DNA from: Paragordius varius
Lineage: Eukaryota > Nematomorpha
Length of the DNA stretch: 64,000 bases
Assembly (NCBI GenBank): GCA_964247055.1
Contig: OZ176051.1
Coordinates: 4,278,001 to 4,342,000, forward strand
Direction of reading: 5' to 3'
Made by a program: the position numbers and the translations under genes. Below are positions 14,765 through 29,242 of this stretch, in pieces. The notes under the pieces are model-generated. The model did no database searches. It was not told the DNA's origin and worked only from the letters and a program-made list of their open reading frames with translations. Every line of letters begins with the position of its first letter. Position 1 is the stretch's first letter.

Positions 14765-17363
14765 TCAATTTTTCATATGAAAATCCTCCAACATTTCTTG
14801 CAAACTAAGTTTTGGTTTACTCGCATTAACCGCATCAAATTCGTCTACTTCAACATTTAAATCTTCTGAATCTCTATCTGAATCGGAATTATCAATCGTT
14901 TCTCCCATATGATTTTCCGTACATTCCGTCATAGTTTCGAATTCTGTCGTACTAAAAATAAATAAATGCAATAGGTTAAAGAGTATTTTTTTGATTTGTA
15001 AATAATTAAGTGTAAATAATATAAACAGTTTTGCAACCAACTTACTGTTTCCAAAAAAAGAAGAACTCAAATATTTATTATAAAGTGTTAAAGTATTCAA
15101 AAGTGTGTAAAAAAACTCTAGGATAAAAATAAATGAAACCATATATGAATTTCATAACGGCTGTGTTCAAAAAAATGTTAATTAATAGTGGCACATTTCA
15201 AAAAGTAGTCATTATTTAAAAAATAATGATAGTGTTGTATAATTTAATTACTATAAAAATTTTATAAACAAATTTTATTGAAAGCGTAATTGAATAAATA
15301 ATTCATGAAAATTAGGTAAAATAATAGGTAGGGCGCCGGATTACACCCCGAAACTATGCTTTTCATCATCACTGTCCGGCCTGGGCAGGCGAGTGTTAAA
15401 GTCTTCACATGTCCGAATACAATTTAAGTTCTTACCCTTTAAAAAAAGGAAAAACGAGACTCTAAATTGTATATATAGGTAAAAATAATTCTTTACAAAT
15501 GTTTATGCTATTTGTCCAATTTTTCTAAAACAAATAAAATTTCATGTTTTACCTTTCCATATCATCATTATTTTTAGATTTTCCTGATTTCTTTTTACGA
15601 TTCCGCCTTTTTGCCTTTTGTCTTTGTTCTTTTGGATAAATTTTCTTAACTACTATCTATAAAAAATAAAAATATTAAAAATAATTGATAATATTGTTAA
15701 CAAATGTTTCCAAATTAATGTTCATATTTATTTTTTTTATATATATTTACCAAATCGGGAATAGTTGAGTCTTTCATAAGGTCCAAATATCGATTATTTG
15801 CATTGTAGGTGGGAAAATGCAACCTTTACATCATGTAAAATCATTTTTTTAATCGAATCCATTATAAAAATAAAAAATAAATGTAAGACCCTGTCTAATA
15901 ATGAGATTTTATAAATATCCTAATTTAATTTACGCTGATTTATTTTTCAAAAAAGGGTTCAACTTTTAAAACATGTATAAAAGAAAAGTGTAATATTACA
16001 AAGCTGTCTAAATAAACTAAACATAAAATATTTATTCTTTTTTATCCTAATGCCCGAAAATTATGTTTATTAGTGATTATAAAATTAATATATATTTTTA
16101 CAAAAAGGAAATCATCCTTTTTTTAATTTATATTGACAAAAGTCAAAGGAGGACCCTATAACTTTTTTTTCAAATTTACCCTAAAACACAATCCCCTGGT
16201 TTGAGTATATGGCCTAAATGTGTTCGACAAAATATTAAATCATTTCCAAAAGCTGTAATATTTGAACTATTCTCATCTGTATCGCGCGTGAGCCAGCAAT
16301 CAGCCATGGAAAAACTATTGGCCTTCCCTTCAGTGTTTAGAGATAAGGACGATGATTGATTATTTCGAGGAGCATTCTTATAAAAAGTTATACATGAAAT
16401 TTCAATTGTTTAAAAAATCTGTGGAATAAATAATATTATATGTGTATATGAATAAAAAACTAATAATCGTATTTATGATTCAAAATTTTTTAGGTTAATG
16501 ACATCAGAAAGTCTTTTAAAGGTTAAACCATGAACATAAAATAAGATAAAAAAATAAAATGTAACATAATCTCTAAAAAATGATGAAAAAATAAAAAAGC
16601 AAAAGAAAAAACTAATTACGAGTAAAATTAATCAAAAAAAAAAGTTTTTACATTTATTCATATAACCCATTAATAAAGAATCTCATATTCATTCTACCAC
16701 TTGTATATACCCTATTTCAAAAAAATAAAAATCATTTAAGTCAATTTAACCATAATAAAAAATTGTAAAAACCATTTCAATATCCATGATTATAAAACGT
16801 TGTAAACGCGATTCATCTCCATCAGTTAGGGCTTCAAACCCGTAAACATTTTCAGCCTTTGCAGAACATGACGACGCATTACCCAAAAGATTATTGTAAA
16901 GGGTTGAATTAATTTCCACCGTTGTGGCGGTCAATGGGTCAACTAAATGGACACTTTTTGTAAGTTTATGACAAAGGACTATGCGATGATTAGATGGCAA
17001 TCCCAGATAACTGGCTAATCGAGCACTTAAACACACTAAACTATCTTTCGTGATGGGGATAATATCCAAACTGTAAGTCGATTTGTAATTGAATGTGTTG
17101 CTATGAATATCGTGGGAAATGAGGCGTTGCGAATATTTTGCTCTGGAGAGATGTATATAATTATAAATAAATAAACATGTTTTACGAAAGAAAAGCAAAA
17201 CCAAAATTTTGATCGGTTTCAAAATAATGTTTGGAATTCAGAACGGTTTCGGTATTTATATGGTTTATAAACGGTTTACATTAAACTGAAATCGGTTTTT
17301 CTACAAAGTTTAACCCACGAATCATTAGAATCGCCAAAAACAGGTTTCGACTCTTGTTGGTTA

Positions 17364-17417
<54 letters not shown>

Positions 17418-18970
17418 CTTAATGACAAGATGTATACGAAAAAGATGAAAAAAAACATTCGATATTATAACTTGCAAGGTATGACATTTTGAATAAAATC
17501 TGAGAATTTTCTGGCTTCATCCTTGGTCCCAAAATAAAAATCCAATCCACCTATAATAAAATGATCAAAAAATCATAAAAATGACAAATGAGTTCAATAA
17601 TATATGAAAAACAATTCATAAATAAAATTTTTTAGTCTAATTACCATGTTCTGGCTTGATACTTGAGACGTGAGTGGTAGCATTGTGCTTAAGCATAACT
17701 TGTTCCAGGTATGCAAAAGTTTTTTTAGATGTAACCTAAAAATATTAATGATATTTATATATTAACAAGTAATAGTATTTTATTTAATAACTTTTTAAAA
17801 ATAAATTTTATGTATAAATCCTTAAAGGGATTTAAGGAAATATTAAAAAATTAGAATACAAAAAATTTAAGGAATATATGTTAATATTTTTTACTTTTTG
17901 GCGAATTTGAACAACGGCCTTCCAAAAATCTTTCGCCTCACGTTTGTGGCAATCATCACACATTTGATTCATAACTATATATTCGATAACCATCGATTGT
18001 TGTAAGATGGCGCCTTCATTAACCTGTTGAAAACAATTAAAAGGATATATTTAAAGCAAAAAAGTACATAAAATATAAATTGTATATAAAAAATGAAATA
18101 GATTCGAATTATATAATTATTTTCGGAAAAAACTACTTCTTTTTGGATAACAATCTTAATTTTAATTCGTTTGGAGTGAGGTTCCGTCCAAATAAAGGAA
18201 GCATCGATTAAACGTACCTTATAGCATTAATAAGGCAAAAAACTTGATTAAGTCCTTTTAGTTTTTTCAAACAAATGGCAAGTAACTCCTTCGATTCGGG
18301 TTGACATAACACATATTGATTGTTTTGATTCATATATCTACAAAAATATATTTGCCGATAAAATTAAACTTAATAGTTACTACTAAATATAAAGTTTTAA
18401 GAATTGATTTTTGCCTGATCAAAAAACCGGCCTGAATAATTATAAAATGCCGTCGAAGGTGATACGCAAATATATTTATTTAAACTAATCCAAACAAAAA
18501 AAAGTTAAACGTTTAAAGTACATATTAATGATATATTTGAACAAAAAGTAAAATTTGTTATTCTACATAAATCTTTACCACAGACTAACTGATTGTGCGT
18601 TTAACATATATAAGTTTTTAAGTTATTTAAATAAGTGGTGATTGTCACGGTAAAGACCGGTCAGACGTAACCTTAAATAGTTATATATATTTTTTTGAAT
18701 ACAGAGATTTTTTAAATTTTTATTATTAAAAAAGAAAATTATATTTAAAGTATTACCAATTATCAAAATTTTAATTTACCTATGACATCCTTTGCACCAT
18801 TGTAAATTACTACCTTTTATAATTCCTTCGGTAATATCAATTTTAGATCTAATGCAATTGATACACATATTCGCTTGATTGGGTTCTATAGGTTGCCCAC
18901 AATCACAGCATAATCTAAAATGATTAATAAGAAAAAAATACATTTTATGAATCGGTTCTGCTATATCCAT
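14765..18970 (-). CDS. NMD3: 60S ribosomal export protein NMD3
   Basis: Exons (minus order): 18942-18970, 18780-18914, 18244-18337, 18137-18217, 17895-18023, 17645-17735, 17472-17550, 16773-17142, 16180-16376, 15751-15823, 15553-15656, 14765-14951; 522 aa, close to the usual length of about 500. NMD3 is the adaptor linking the 60S subunit to the exportin CRM1. Visible marks: N-terminal zinc-ribbon cysteines (ILCCDCGQPIEPNQANMC, WCKGCHR), the second CxxC (MCDDCHKREAKDFWKAV), SQRLISHDIHSNTFNYKST, FCRTHLGHILKPGD, and the acidic C-terminus ending LSLQEMLEDFHM, the nuclear-export-type tail. Two introns are ultrashort: 18915-18941 (27 nt) and 18218-18243 (26 nt). An insert rich in Ser/Asn lies in exon 9. 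The start matches the human N-terminus, 77 bp from CLASRP. Confidence 0.95.
15321..15475. repeat. GC-rich SINE-like block in an NMD3 intron
   Basis: A block with TAGGTAGGGCGCCGG and CTGTCCGGCCTGGGCAGG stands out from AT-rich intron 14952-15552. The first motif resembles a Pol III A box and a weak B-box-like string follows about 70 bp later. A tRNA-derived SINE is possible. No second copy is seen in the window, so this is tentative. Confidence 0.3.
17361..17417. repeat. (TA)n microsatellite in an NMD3 intron
   Basis: Nearly pure TA dinucleotide run of more than 50 bp inside intron 17143-17471. Confidence 0.95.
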
Positions 18971-19047
18971 GTGAAATTTTACTCCTAAATGAATGTAAGA
19001 TAATTTTACCCATCATCCAGATTATTTATTTTTTGAAAATCTTAAAA
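18971..19047. promoter_or_regulatory. 77-bp bidirectional promoter, NMD3/CLASRP
   Basis: Only 77 bp separate the divergent start codons. The segment must hold both 5' UTRs and shared promoter elements. No TATA box is evident beyond general AT-richness. Confidence 0.6.
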
Positions 19048-22000
19048 ATGTGGGAAGAGGCACGACGTCAGGAAAAAATAATTCGGGGAGTTATGGTGGA
19101 TATTAGAAAACGTGCGGAAAGGCGAAAAGGATTTTATGAGAAAATTGTAAGATGGAAAAAATTATTTATTTTTAGAGAGCTAATCCTACACAATTTTTAC
19201 AAGTCCATGGGTTTCTAGCAAAAATCAATTTGGATTATGCCATTGTTCAGGCGGCAGAACATCCATCTAATATGTATCAAATAGATTTTTATTAAATAAA
19301 TTAGGGTCCCTTGGGGTGGAGATGAAACAATAATTGATAGATTCGATATCCGATCACATTTAGAACCAATCGATATTGCGACTTTTAAGTTTTCTATATT
19401 TTAACACCTAATATATAGGTCCAACAATCAATCTATAATGGATGATCGTCAAAATATGTATGAAAGATACAGAGTCCTAGTTCATCTTGACTCCTTAGGA
19501 AGTAAAATATTTATTTTAAATTAATATATAGCTGAAGAAGTGAAACATTTGCAACAAATTAGACTTGAGGAGGAATACCCAGAAAGAAAACTGCTGGAAG
19601 ATGCAAAAAAGTTTGATTTTCAATATTTATTTTCAGGTCCATAAAAAAGAAAAATGTAGCAATCGCCTATGATTATAATGAAGGTAAAATTTAGCCTATC
19701 AAATTTTTGAAGCTCATTTTGTTTTTGAAAGATAATCAGTTTTTAAAATTTAAAAAAATGGGCTAAAAACGCCATATAACAGAAAGAGTGTCATTTCGAA
19801 ACAGCTTTTCATATCAGCTTTTGGCTATTACTTTTATATTATATGGTTTTATGCTAATATAATGTCATATTAACCAATTTAAATTATTTATTTTATAAAA
19901 TGAGTCCTCAGAAACGTACAGATGGACCTCAAAATCTGAATCATTCTTATATTTGTATCATTATAGATTCTAACACATCAAACAGTAATAAAAATAAAAA
20001 AAAGCCGTTAAAAGCAGAAGCGATATCAGACGAAGAGGAACTTGAAAGTATAGAAGATGAAATTCAATTGAATGGAATGGGTATACTTTTTATATTAATT
20101 TATTTAATTTTAATTTATATTATAATTTTAATGAATTTTTATTTCGAGGATTTATTTTTTTCAATCTAAAAATTACACCCCGCAAGATTACAATTAACTT
20201 AGGCGGATCGAAATTAGCGTAAATTTTAATTATAAAAGTTGCAAAAAAGGTTTTATCAAGAACAATGTAATTTATAAGGTTTTTCCGTTATACTCAGTAA
20301 TTAAATTTCTAGATTCAAAATATTATAATATTTCTCAAATGATAATGAATTCTTATTAGTTAATACGCATATGAGATTTTTTTAAATTTTTTAAAGCTTT
20401 TCTATTAATTCCTTTTTGAAATTGATTATAAACCATGTATTACAAAATTGATGTTTCCATATCACAATATATTTTACTCATTCTTATATAACATATTTGA
20501 TGACATTTTATTTGAATAAATATTTCTAGAGTTCTTTATCATTTTTTTATCATGTTAGATTCGAAATTTGATTTGGATAACCTGACGCTCCCTGAACTGC
20601 AAAGTCTTGGTGCCTTATCATCAAAATATGGAATTTTGCCTGTCGATTTTATTCAGTATATTTTTTACTTTAAGCATAACTATAAATTTCACCAAAAAAG
20701 TTTGTTGAGATCCGAATACCAAAAAAGAAATTTTAACAAGCCATAATAATTCATTATATATTTCAGACATTTACCGTGGGAATTTATATTGGGATCAGCT
20801 TTCATCGCTCTAAATAATAAATTGTATTCCCATTCATGTTATTTTTATAACATCGGTTAATTTTTGTTCAATTAGTCTTAAATACATATTTGAATTACAT
20901 ATGTAACAGTTATAAAATCGTTTGATATTCACATATTTTTTTTCCCTTGTACTAGGCTAGCTCAAAAGGAAAAAGAAGATAGAGCCATATCCCGACTAAG
21001 TAAAGAAATGGAGGACGAAAAAGCCCTTTTTGCTGTATAATCATTTTTTGATGATTTTTTTTTAAAAAAATTAATATAAAACATATTTTACTAATTCATT
21101 ACCATCTTTTTATATGGGACATTATCCCAAAATTTGTATTTATTGTTCATTTTGTTAAAAGTTTTCGAATCTCTTTAATTAAAACATTTTTTGGATTTTA
21201 AACTAATCGCTGTTTTAATAGGGGAAAAAGGGTCGACGTGAACGAAAATTGCTAAAAGAAAAATGGAAGGAATCTAGAGCTTTGTCACCATCAACGATAG
21301 CTACTTATCACAAGTTTTTATTTAACTTTTTGTTGCATTTTCTATTTTATTAGATGGGCATCAAAACATAAAAAACTGGAAAATACCGAAAATAAAACGA
21401 ATCAATCAAATTCTTGATAAAATATATAAAATATCATTGGTTGGCATAAAAATGCAAAAATAACCTTTTTATCTACATATTTTCTTTATTTATATAAATA
21501 TATGACATCATACTAAATAATATTTTTAAAACGAATTTCGATGAAATTCTATTGCTCAATAGATTTTGCAATACTCATTTTTCACGAAAACTTAACGAAA
21601 GGGTATTAAAAATAGGTTAACAAAAATCACAAACAAACAAGTTTTATTATTTAAAAACGAGAAAATATATAATATTTTTTTAAATTTAGAGGTAGAGATC
21701 GTTCCAAAAGTTACGATAAAAACTCTCTAGAAAAGGAAAAAAATAATGAAAATAGTGCTTCCTCTGGAGATGAACGCATTACATATATAACAACTTTCCA
21801 AACAAATACTGCAGAAACTGGTATTTGTAGAATTCTAAATTTTCATAACAAAATATTTGTTAATTAAATATTTTAAAATAAATTATTTATAATTTTTATA
21901 TAATATTTTTAAAATTTATTTCAGATATTCCCAAACTTCCATTTGCCCCATCTGATAGGTATATTATAGATACTTGTTATTCAAATAATTTAATGCATAC

Positions 22001-25000
22001 ATTATTTTAGCAACTTTTTATTTAACTTAAAGTTATATATATTATTAAACATGCTATATTTATGCTACATTAATAATCTTGATATATTAATAAATAATTT
22101 TAAACAAAATTTATAACTTATTATCCAGCCTACAGGAGACTAAACTACTAGACTCTATAATCAAGGAAAAAACATCTAAAAGTAGTATTACCTTAAAAAC
22201 CAGTGCTTCTACTAAGCTTTTTGATAAAGACAATAAGAGCCCATCAGCCAATAAAAAATATCGAAAACATTCTTCCCAATACTCTGAATCTAGTAAAACT
22301 ACACATCATAGACATCATTGTCATAATAATAATAAGCATTCAAGTTCAACAACCCATCGGCGGACAGAAAAATCTCCACGAATGAGTCAAGATACACGTG
22401 TCATGATTAAAAGTCCGAAACGGTATTTTCTTTGCTTGTAATAATACAACTCAAATTATCATGAAAATTTATTTAAAACTAAACTATATTCAAATTACAT
22501 GTTGATATCTTTTGTTTTCGACTTTTTCCCTTCACAACACCAATTAACGACCAATATATTTTATTTAAAAAAATTTTGACTTAATTTAGACTCATAATTT
22601 TTCTTGAATAAAAAAATATCGCTTCTAAATGAAAAATAAACATTATTTTTTTTGTCCCATGTATTATTTTTATTATTAATCCCATGTGACTATATGTATT
22701 CTTGATGAAAAACGTTAAGGTACAAAGGTTCAACAAGTTACCGCGAGGAAGATAGAAAGAAAACAGATGCAATGCGTTACAAAAAGTCTAAGTTTTCACG
22801 GTCTAGAAGTCGCTCAATATCTACCAAACCGAAAATCCAAAATTCAATTAATAACTTAAAAAACGAAAATCCAACAGTTAAGGTAAATATTTTTTATAAT
22901 TTTAAATGAGTATATATATATATATATATTACAATGTTTATAGTGTCAAATACAATAATAGTTGTTTGATAAAAAAATTTAATTGAATATTAACCGTTTT
23001 TTAGTAATACAATCGTAAAATATCGAGTTTTTTATGATAATATTTTTTATTGATACATTCCATAGCGTACTCAACCAAAAAACACACATCTCTCCAAATA
23101 AAAGACTTTTTGCATAAAATTAATATCAGACTAATTTTAACATATGTCATAGAAAGCATGGCTTTTACAAAACAATAAAGAAACGATTTATGAATATTGA
23201 AAATCTATTGCTAAAATATGTCAATTTTTATTTAGACTTTAACAATGTCCGTCACAGAAAAGAACACCAGAGTAAATGAAGAAAAGTATATCTTTTGTTA
23301 ATTATTTCATTTATAATAGAGTTTGGAGCATATATGCAACAAATTTTGTATTTCTCCGATTCTAAGACGGGAAAATTGGTATTCAAAACAAATTATGATT
23401 TACCAAAAAGTTTACCTTATTTGGTTTGACCGGAAATAATTATTTGTACATTTATCAAAAACTAGCTTTCGTTAAGAATTACATTTTTATGATGTGGAAA
23501 TACCATATTTTATTATATATATATAATTATAATACTGATATAAAAACATTTTTAAGCCTTCCATTTTTATTGCTAGACTCGTTTATTTTAATTATATATA
23601 TGTATAAGCTCACTTCATATTTTTCCTCGATTTTTTTAAACTAAAAATTAATGAATATTATATTTTTTAAAAAAACGAAAAATAATAAAATTTACCTACA
23701 AATATAGATCATCTTTCCCTACGTTTTCGGAAAAACCTGTGCCAGTATTTCTTAATAATACGCCATCACCATCATCTCCTACACCTGCTAAAAGGAAAAA
23801 TGATAATTTATCTAATAAAAGCTCATCAGACGATACAAATTCATCGAATGAATCATCCGATTCAGATTCACTACACAATGTCAAGGAAAGAAAGTATTTG
23901 AACACATTTTGATAATATAAATATACCATTTACAGTTCAAATTTACCCTTGAACAATTCAAAATCACTCTAACAATTAATTGTGAAATTTTAAACTCATC
24001 ATAATTAAATATATTTTTTATAACAAAGTTTATTATTTTTTCAGTATTATTTTGATTACATACAAAATTCCTTTTTTAAAAATATAAAAAAATATAGGTA
24101 ATATTTAATCTTAAAAAACACAATTTATTTTAGGGTGAATTTGAATTGTTTAAAGGAACTCCAAATGGCATATATTTTTTGGCATAAAAATCATTTATTT
24201 TGGTTCTTCGAGGGCCAGAGGGCCATTTAATAAATTTTTGATAAATTTGAATAAGATTTTAACAAATATTTTTGAGTAGTTTGATGACTCATTGATAATA
24301 TTCTGATTTATAATTTGACATGATTAAATATTTTAATAGGCTCCAAAAAAATTTTTAAGCATTTTGATGAATAAATATTTGATTGGAGTGAAAGCATGCT
24401 TTATAGTATAGTATCGGTATTTTTATACATCTATTTGCTATTTTAGTTACCTGAATTAAAAATTTTGGAAAAAATTATGCTAAATATTGGTTTCCATGTT
24501 TTAATCTTAAAAAGTTTTGATTAACCTTTAGATTTGACAATATTTTTTTACATCAATCATTTACGCTTATTTATGCATTTTTGATTTAGATTCTCACAGC
24601 ACACTGGTTGCAAAAACATTTTTGGTAAAAATACTGCTACAAATAAAGTCAGTTATTATTTATACAATTTTCTTTCTCAAATATATTCAAGTGAATGTGT
24701 TTGTTTCAACGAAATATACCATAGAGTTTGAAATTAACGTTCGCCCTAACAATTGCATTTTTTATTATAAATATCATTTATATAAAATTTGATGATACAT
24801 TATTTTAATTTTTAGAATGATAAAACCAAAATTATTATAAACCTTTATAGCAAATGCAAATATATTAGTATATTTACGAAGTAAATATTTTTTGTTCTTT
24901 TTTAAATGAGATTTTTAATATAAAATATCGAATTTTCTTCTGCTATAATTTTCGGGTTTTCATATATTTTAATCGTTTTACCTCCAATGATAAATATTTT

Positions 25001-26371
25001 AATTCCTTCATATTAGTATTGAATTGTTTAGCATATTTATCGCAAAAGTTTCTATATTGATTTTCAGCCTAATGTTTTTTATTTCAAGAGTGTTTCAGAA
25101 TTCAACAAAAAGTTATATTTAATACCAAAGTAATTCTAATACATTTTAGAAACCATTGAATGCTATTGAACTCATGAAACAACAGACTGCGCTACTTATA
25201 AATAGGCGACGTAACTCTATTTTTTTATAATTTTTATAAATTTCGAATTATTTTATTATACTCTACACTTAAATACCTGTATGTCTAATTATAATAATAA
25301 TTCATTTTTATGATAGAATAACAGGGCAACATATTTTAAATTTTTGAAATCAGAACCCATTATAAATAATTTTATATTGACGATTGTGATAATATAATTC
25401 ATCAATTATATTTAATTATCTTTTGAAATGGTGGCAAGATTTTATCCAAATGCTATTTTTATGGAATCTTGCAAATTAGGTCGTTCTTATAAAAATACGA
25501 TTTTAAATTTGATTCCGACCTTATTATATTATGATCAATATTTTTGACATATGACTGCTAAAACATTTTTAATTTAACTAAAAAAAATTCTGCTCTAAAG
25601 TTTTAATTTCGAGCCCTGTTATAATTTTTTAGATGTGGAAAAAATAAATTGCCTATTTACCAATATTTAAAACAGTTTTTTTATGTTTCGGCTTTAAAAT
25701 TCAAAATGTTTTTTTTTCATAGAAAAAGCAGATAGAATTATGGAAAGAGAAAAAGATCGTAAAATGGAAAAGGAAAGACAAGTATTTTTATCATATGTAA
25801 CCTAACTAAGGAAAGGGAAGATAACTTGCGTGAAATGACACATAAAATGCGAAGAAAGTAATAACTTTTTTTTAAAAATTTTTTTTGAATATTTATATAA
25901 TTTCAGGATATTTCACTTAAACTACAAGGGCTTTTTTTTACCATAATTGTTAAAAAACTGGAACTAATTTTGCAAATAGAAGGGATGTTTAACAAGCTAG
26001 CACAATCATTTATAGGAAATTAAATTTTTTTAAAATACAAGGTGGTTTTTTTTTATTTATTACAAACTATCACAAATTACTTATTAGACAATAACATATA
26101 CTGCGATCAATAAAAAAATTTCTAGCTTTGCATTTAAAACCACCCTAATTTTTGCATTGACTTTCCTTATATTCTTTTATTTAGAGAAAGGGAGAAACAA
26201 CTTATAGAAGCTGGGTATGATCCTATAACGATAGCTGCAAAATTGGAGGAATTTGGCCGTTTAAGAGAACGAAGCCGATCTCCGCTTTTTGGGAGAAATA
26301 CTTTTAGAAGTCGGTCTAGGGAAAGGCGGTCAAGAAAACGTTCTTCTTCAACATCATCAACTTTGTCATAA
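19048..26371 (+). CDS. CLASRP: CLK4-associating Ser/Arg-rich protein
   Basis: A splicing-related SR-like protein that binds CLK kinases. Exons: 19048-19146, 19176-19270, 19302-19388, 19419-19501, 19532-19610, 19637-19683, 19967-20080, 20559-20655, 20956-21034, 21222-21313, 21690-21820, 21925-21958, 22129-22422, 22720-22882, 23236-23285, 23708-23893, 25150-25210, 25723-25781, 25811-25857, 26185-26371. One junction (23893 to 25150) does not keep frame, so a small exon is missed there. The N-terminus MWEEARRQEKIIRGVMVD, then QFLQVHG, PWGGDETIIDRFD and ITYITTF, are signatures of the family. The C-terminal half is low-complexity Ser/Arg/His/Lys. The conserved MKQQTAL and EREDNLREM segments precede an RS tail. 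Six introns are 26-31 nt (19147, 19271, 19389, 19502, 19611, 25782). Confidence 0.92.
22913..22930. repeat. (TA)n run
   Basis: Short TA dinucleotide run just inside the CLASRP intron that starts at 22883. Confidence 0.9.
23931..24173. mobile_element. MITE, TACCAT family (copy 3, CLASRP intron)
   Basis: It begins TATACCATTTACAGTTCAAA and ends with AATTGTTTAAAGG...CCAAATGGCATA in inverted orientation, with the same subterminal TTCAAATTTACCC/GGGTGAATTTGAA pair. Same family as 2501-2731 and 9755-10137. Confidence 0.75.
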
Positions 26372-28151
26372 AGAATGTAAAAAAAAATTAGGGCTTAAAT
26401 CGTGAGAAATTGATTAAAAATGTGATTACATATATGAATAAATTTAGCTTTAAAGTTACATAATACTGTTTAGTTGAGATTTTTTGATATGTCATAATGA
26501 TGTTATAACAATTATCCACACTAAAATTGAGCTTATGGAGTTTTAAATATGATATACATGTTTAGTTTAAGGGCTAACTAATTTTTATATAGTGACAAAA
26601 AAATCATTTGGCAATTTGTTAGAAACGAAGTGATTCGATTTTTATACTAGTATATTTATCATATGTGCCATCCATCTGAACAAGCCACAGACACTAGAAA
26701 ACTTTTTAAAAAATACAAATAATCATTACTTAAAATTTAAAGAGAAACCCACGTTGGAAAAATGTTTCGATCTTCGCTCTTATTCCCATTTTTTTGGATC
26801 TGTAACCGAACCTATAAGCTTACAAAGAAAATTTGACTTTAATTAGCTTCTGCAAAATCTAAAATTTAAACATTTTGCCTTTAGGGATTGTCTTTGTAAC
26901 CCATTAACAAATAAAATTTAGTGGATGCATTTTCATCATTTTATATATTTTTTCGACCTAAGGTACGATGAAAATGCGATTATTAATGATTTTGGAGCAT
27001 AATTTTTTTTTCTAGATTTTAACCGCGTATTTATCACGATATGCATTATCCTCAAGCATTTAGCTATCGAATTATATATGATTAAAAAACATTTAGCTTC
27101 TCACGGCGCAAGACAACCTAGGTACGAAATAAAAAGCTATTTAATACTCTGCCCATATTCAAACTAAATATGAATGGACATAAATTTGGATATATAACTA
27201 TAAGTTTTCGTTAAAATGCCTAAATCCAGCATTTTAGATTAAATCAGGAACGCCGCTATCCGCAACTTTGTCTGCTGCCCTCGAAAAAACTCAAAAGTTT
27301 CACCAATTGGCTTTTGGAAATATTACATGCCTAGAAAAAATTTAAGCCGTCCCAATCCATTTTTAAAACAAACCGTTGTTTCAAATGATATAATTATTTT
27401 AGTACTATGTTAAATTTATATTTTGAATCATGTAAATATATTTAAAAATTAAGACACACATTTAATTAAATAGTAATAATAAAAATATTTTACATTTTGT
27501 TCAAACTGTATTGAAATAAAAAGGTTATATGAAATTTTAAAAGCTAAAAGCATTTGACCAAAAAGAAGCACTATCGGAACCGGAACCATTATGTCCAAAA
27601 CCATTTCTTTTCAAAAACTGTATGAAAGAATGCTAAAATAATAAATCGGAACGAAATGGTTTACGGTTTAAATCCCTGGTATATATTCGGGCAAAGTCAT
27701 TTATATATTATACCTTTCTGTATAAACAACAAATGGGTTTTTTTATTTCGACCTTTTTTTAAAAATAATGAGAATCGCATAGAATAAAATCTTTCATCTT
27801 CTGCGCTAAAATTTTTGTCTAACAGGATTTATTTTTAATTTGAATAATATTCATTGTAATATCATAATATAAACAACTGTCGTATTAAAATGAATTAAAT
27901 ATGTGGTCAATTTGTTCATAAACAATTTATATCTTATTGTCGTTAATTAAATTATTATTCGATTGTACGAAAGATATTGCGCGACCCGCTGAATATTTTG
28001 GGTCAAATATGCGGCACATGAAGCCTTTTGTGGACATTTGATTTAAATAATAAATTGAAAATTTTAAAAGACCCCACACACAAATCATTTAATAAATTAA
28101 ACTGTTAACATTAAATAATTTATTTCGGGTTATACATATAGTTTAATATTG
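26372..28151. other. Intergenic, CLASRP to YIPF6 (convergent 3' ends)
   Basis: About 1.8 kb of AT-rich DNA between two convergent genes. No coding block, RNA gene or clear repeat was recognised. Confidence 0.6.
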
Positions 28152-29201
28152 TTAGGAATGTGATAAAATTAACCATGCTATAACAAAATAAAATAGGAAT
28201 ATGGGATATAGACAAAGTGCCTTCTTTCTAGGTGGTTGACTATCAGCCAAAAATGCAACAGAAGCTATATAAAACATAAATTAAAATATATTAAGTTTAT
28301 AAAAAGTTTTTTTTTTCAAAATACAGTGGATTAAATAAAAGAATATTTGTAATAAAGAAATTAATATTAGGAGTAAAGAATCGAATATTAGTAAAAATAA
28401 AAAGGAAACAAAGGGCCATGGTGCACGAGTAAGAATTACCATGCCCACCAAATAATAATTATTTTTTACTATTAGTCAAAAAAAGAAAAGAAAAAAAAAG
28501 GCATTTATTGAGTATGTAATATCATCTACTACATGATATTCTTTCACTTCATTAGTAAATAGTAAAAAATAATTATTATTTGATGGGCATGGTAATTCTT
28601 GCTGGTGCACCATGGCCCTTTGTTTCTTTTTTATTTTTACTAATATTCAATTCTTTACTCCTAATATTAATTTCTTTATTACAAATATTCTTATTTAATC
28701 CACTGTAAATTTAATTATTAAAGTTATAAAGGTAAAACGCAAAAAAACCAATAGACAAATAATATTTTTTTATAAAGGCAGCCATACCTTTTTAAAGCTT
28801 TTCTCTATTGTAACCAAAATGATTACAATAGTCAATTGTATGATAGGGTGTTTACCAATATACATATATTGCCTTATGTCGCCGCAATAAACAAAAAAAG
28901 ATAAAATTAAGGTTTAAAAAATATATGACTGCCTTTGTTATAATATAGTTGTCTGTTAATTTTTACGTTTTGCCTTAACTTGATTTCAATTTTTACTGTA
29001 ATAAATTATTGAAAGAATGAATAAAATACCAAAACATGACCAACCAAATCCAATACCCACAATAACTAGCCGAATCAAAAGTAGGAAAAGGTTTCGTTTG
29101 AAAGCAATCGGGAACAATATGAGGAAAAATTCACAAATTGTGAGAGATATGGCCAACGGTAATAAACAATAACCCAAGATACATAGGGATTGAAACAATG
29201 A

Positions 29202-29242
<41 letters not shown>

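Noticed and set aside
27961-28060. Possible hAT fragment (GCGCGACCC and ATGCGGCACATG words)
   Set aside because: No terminal CAGGG motif or paired end could be found.
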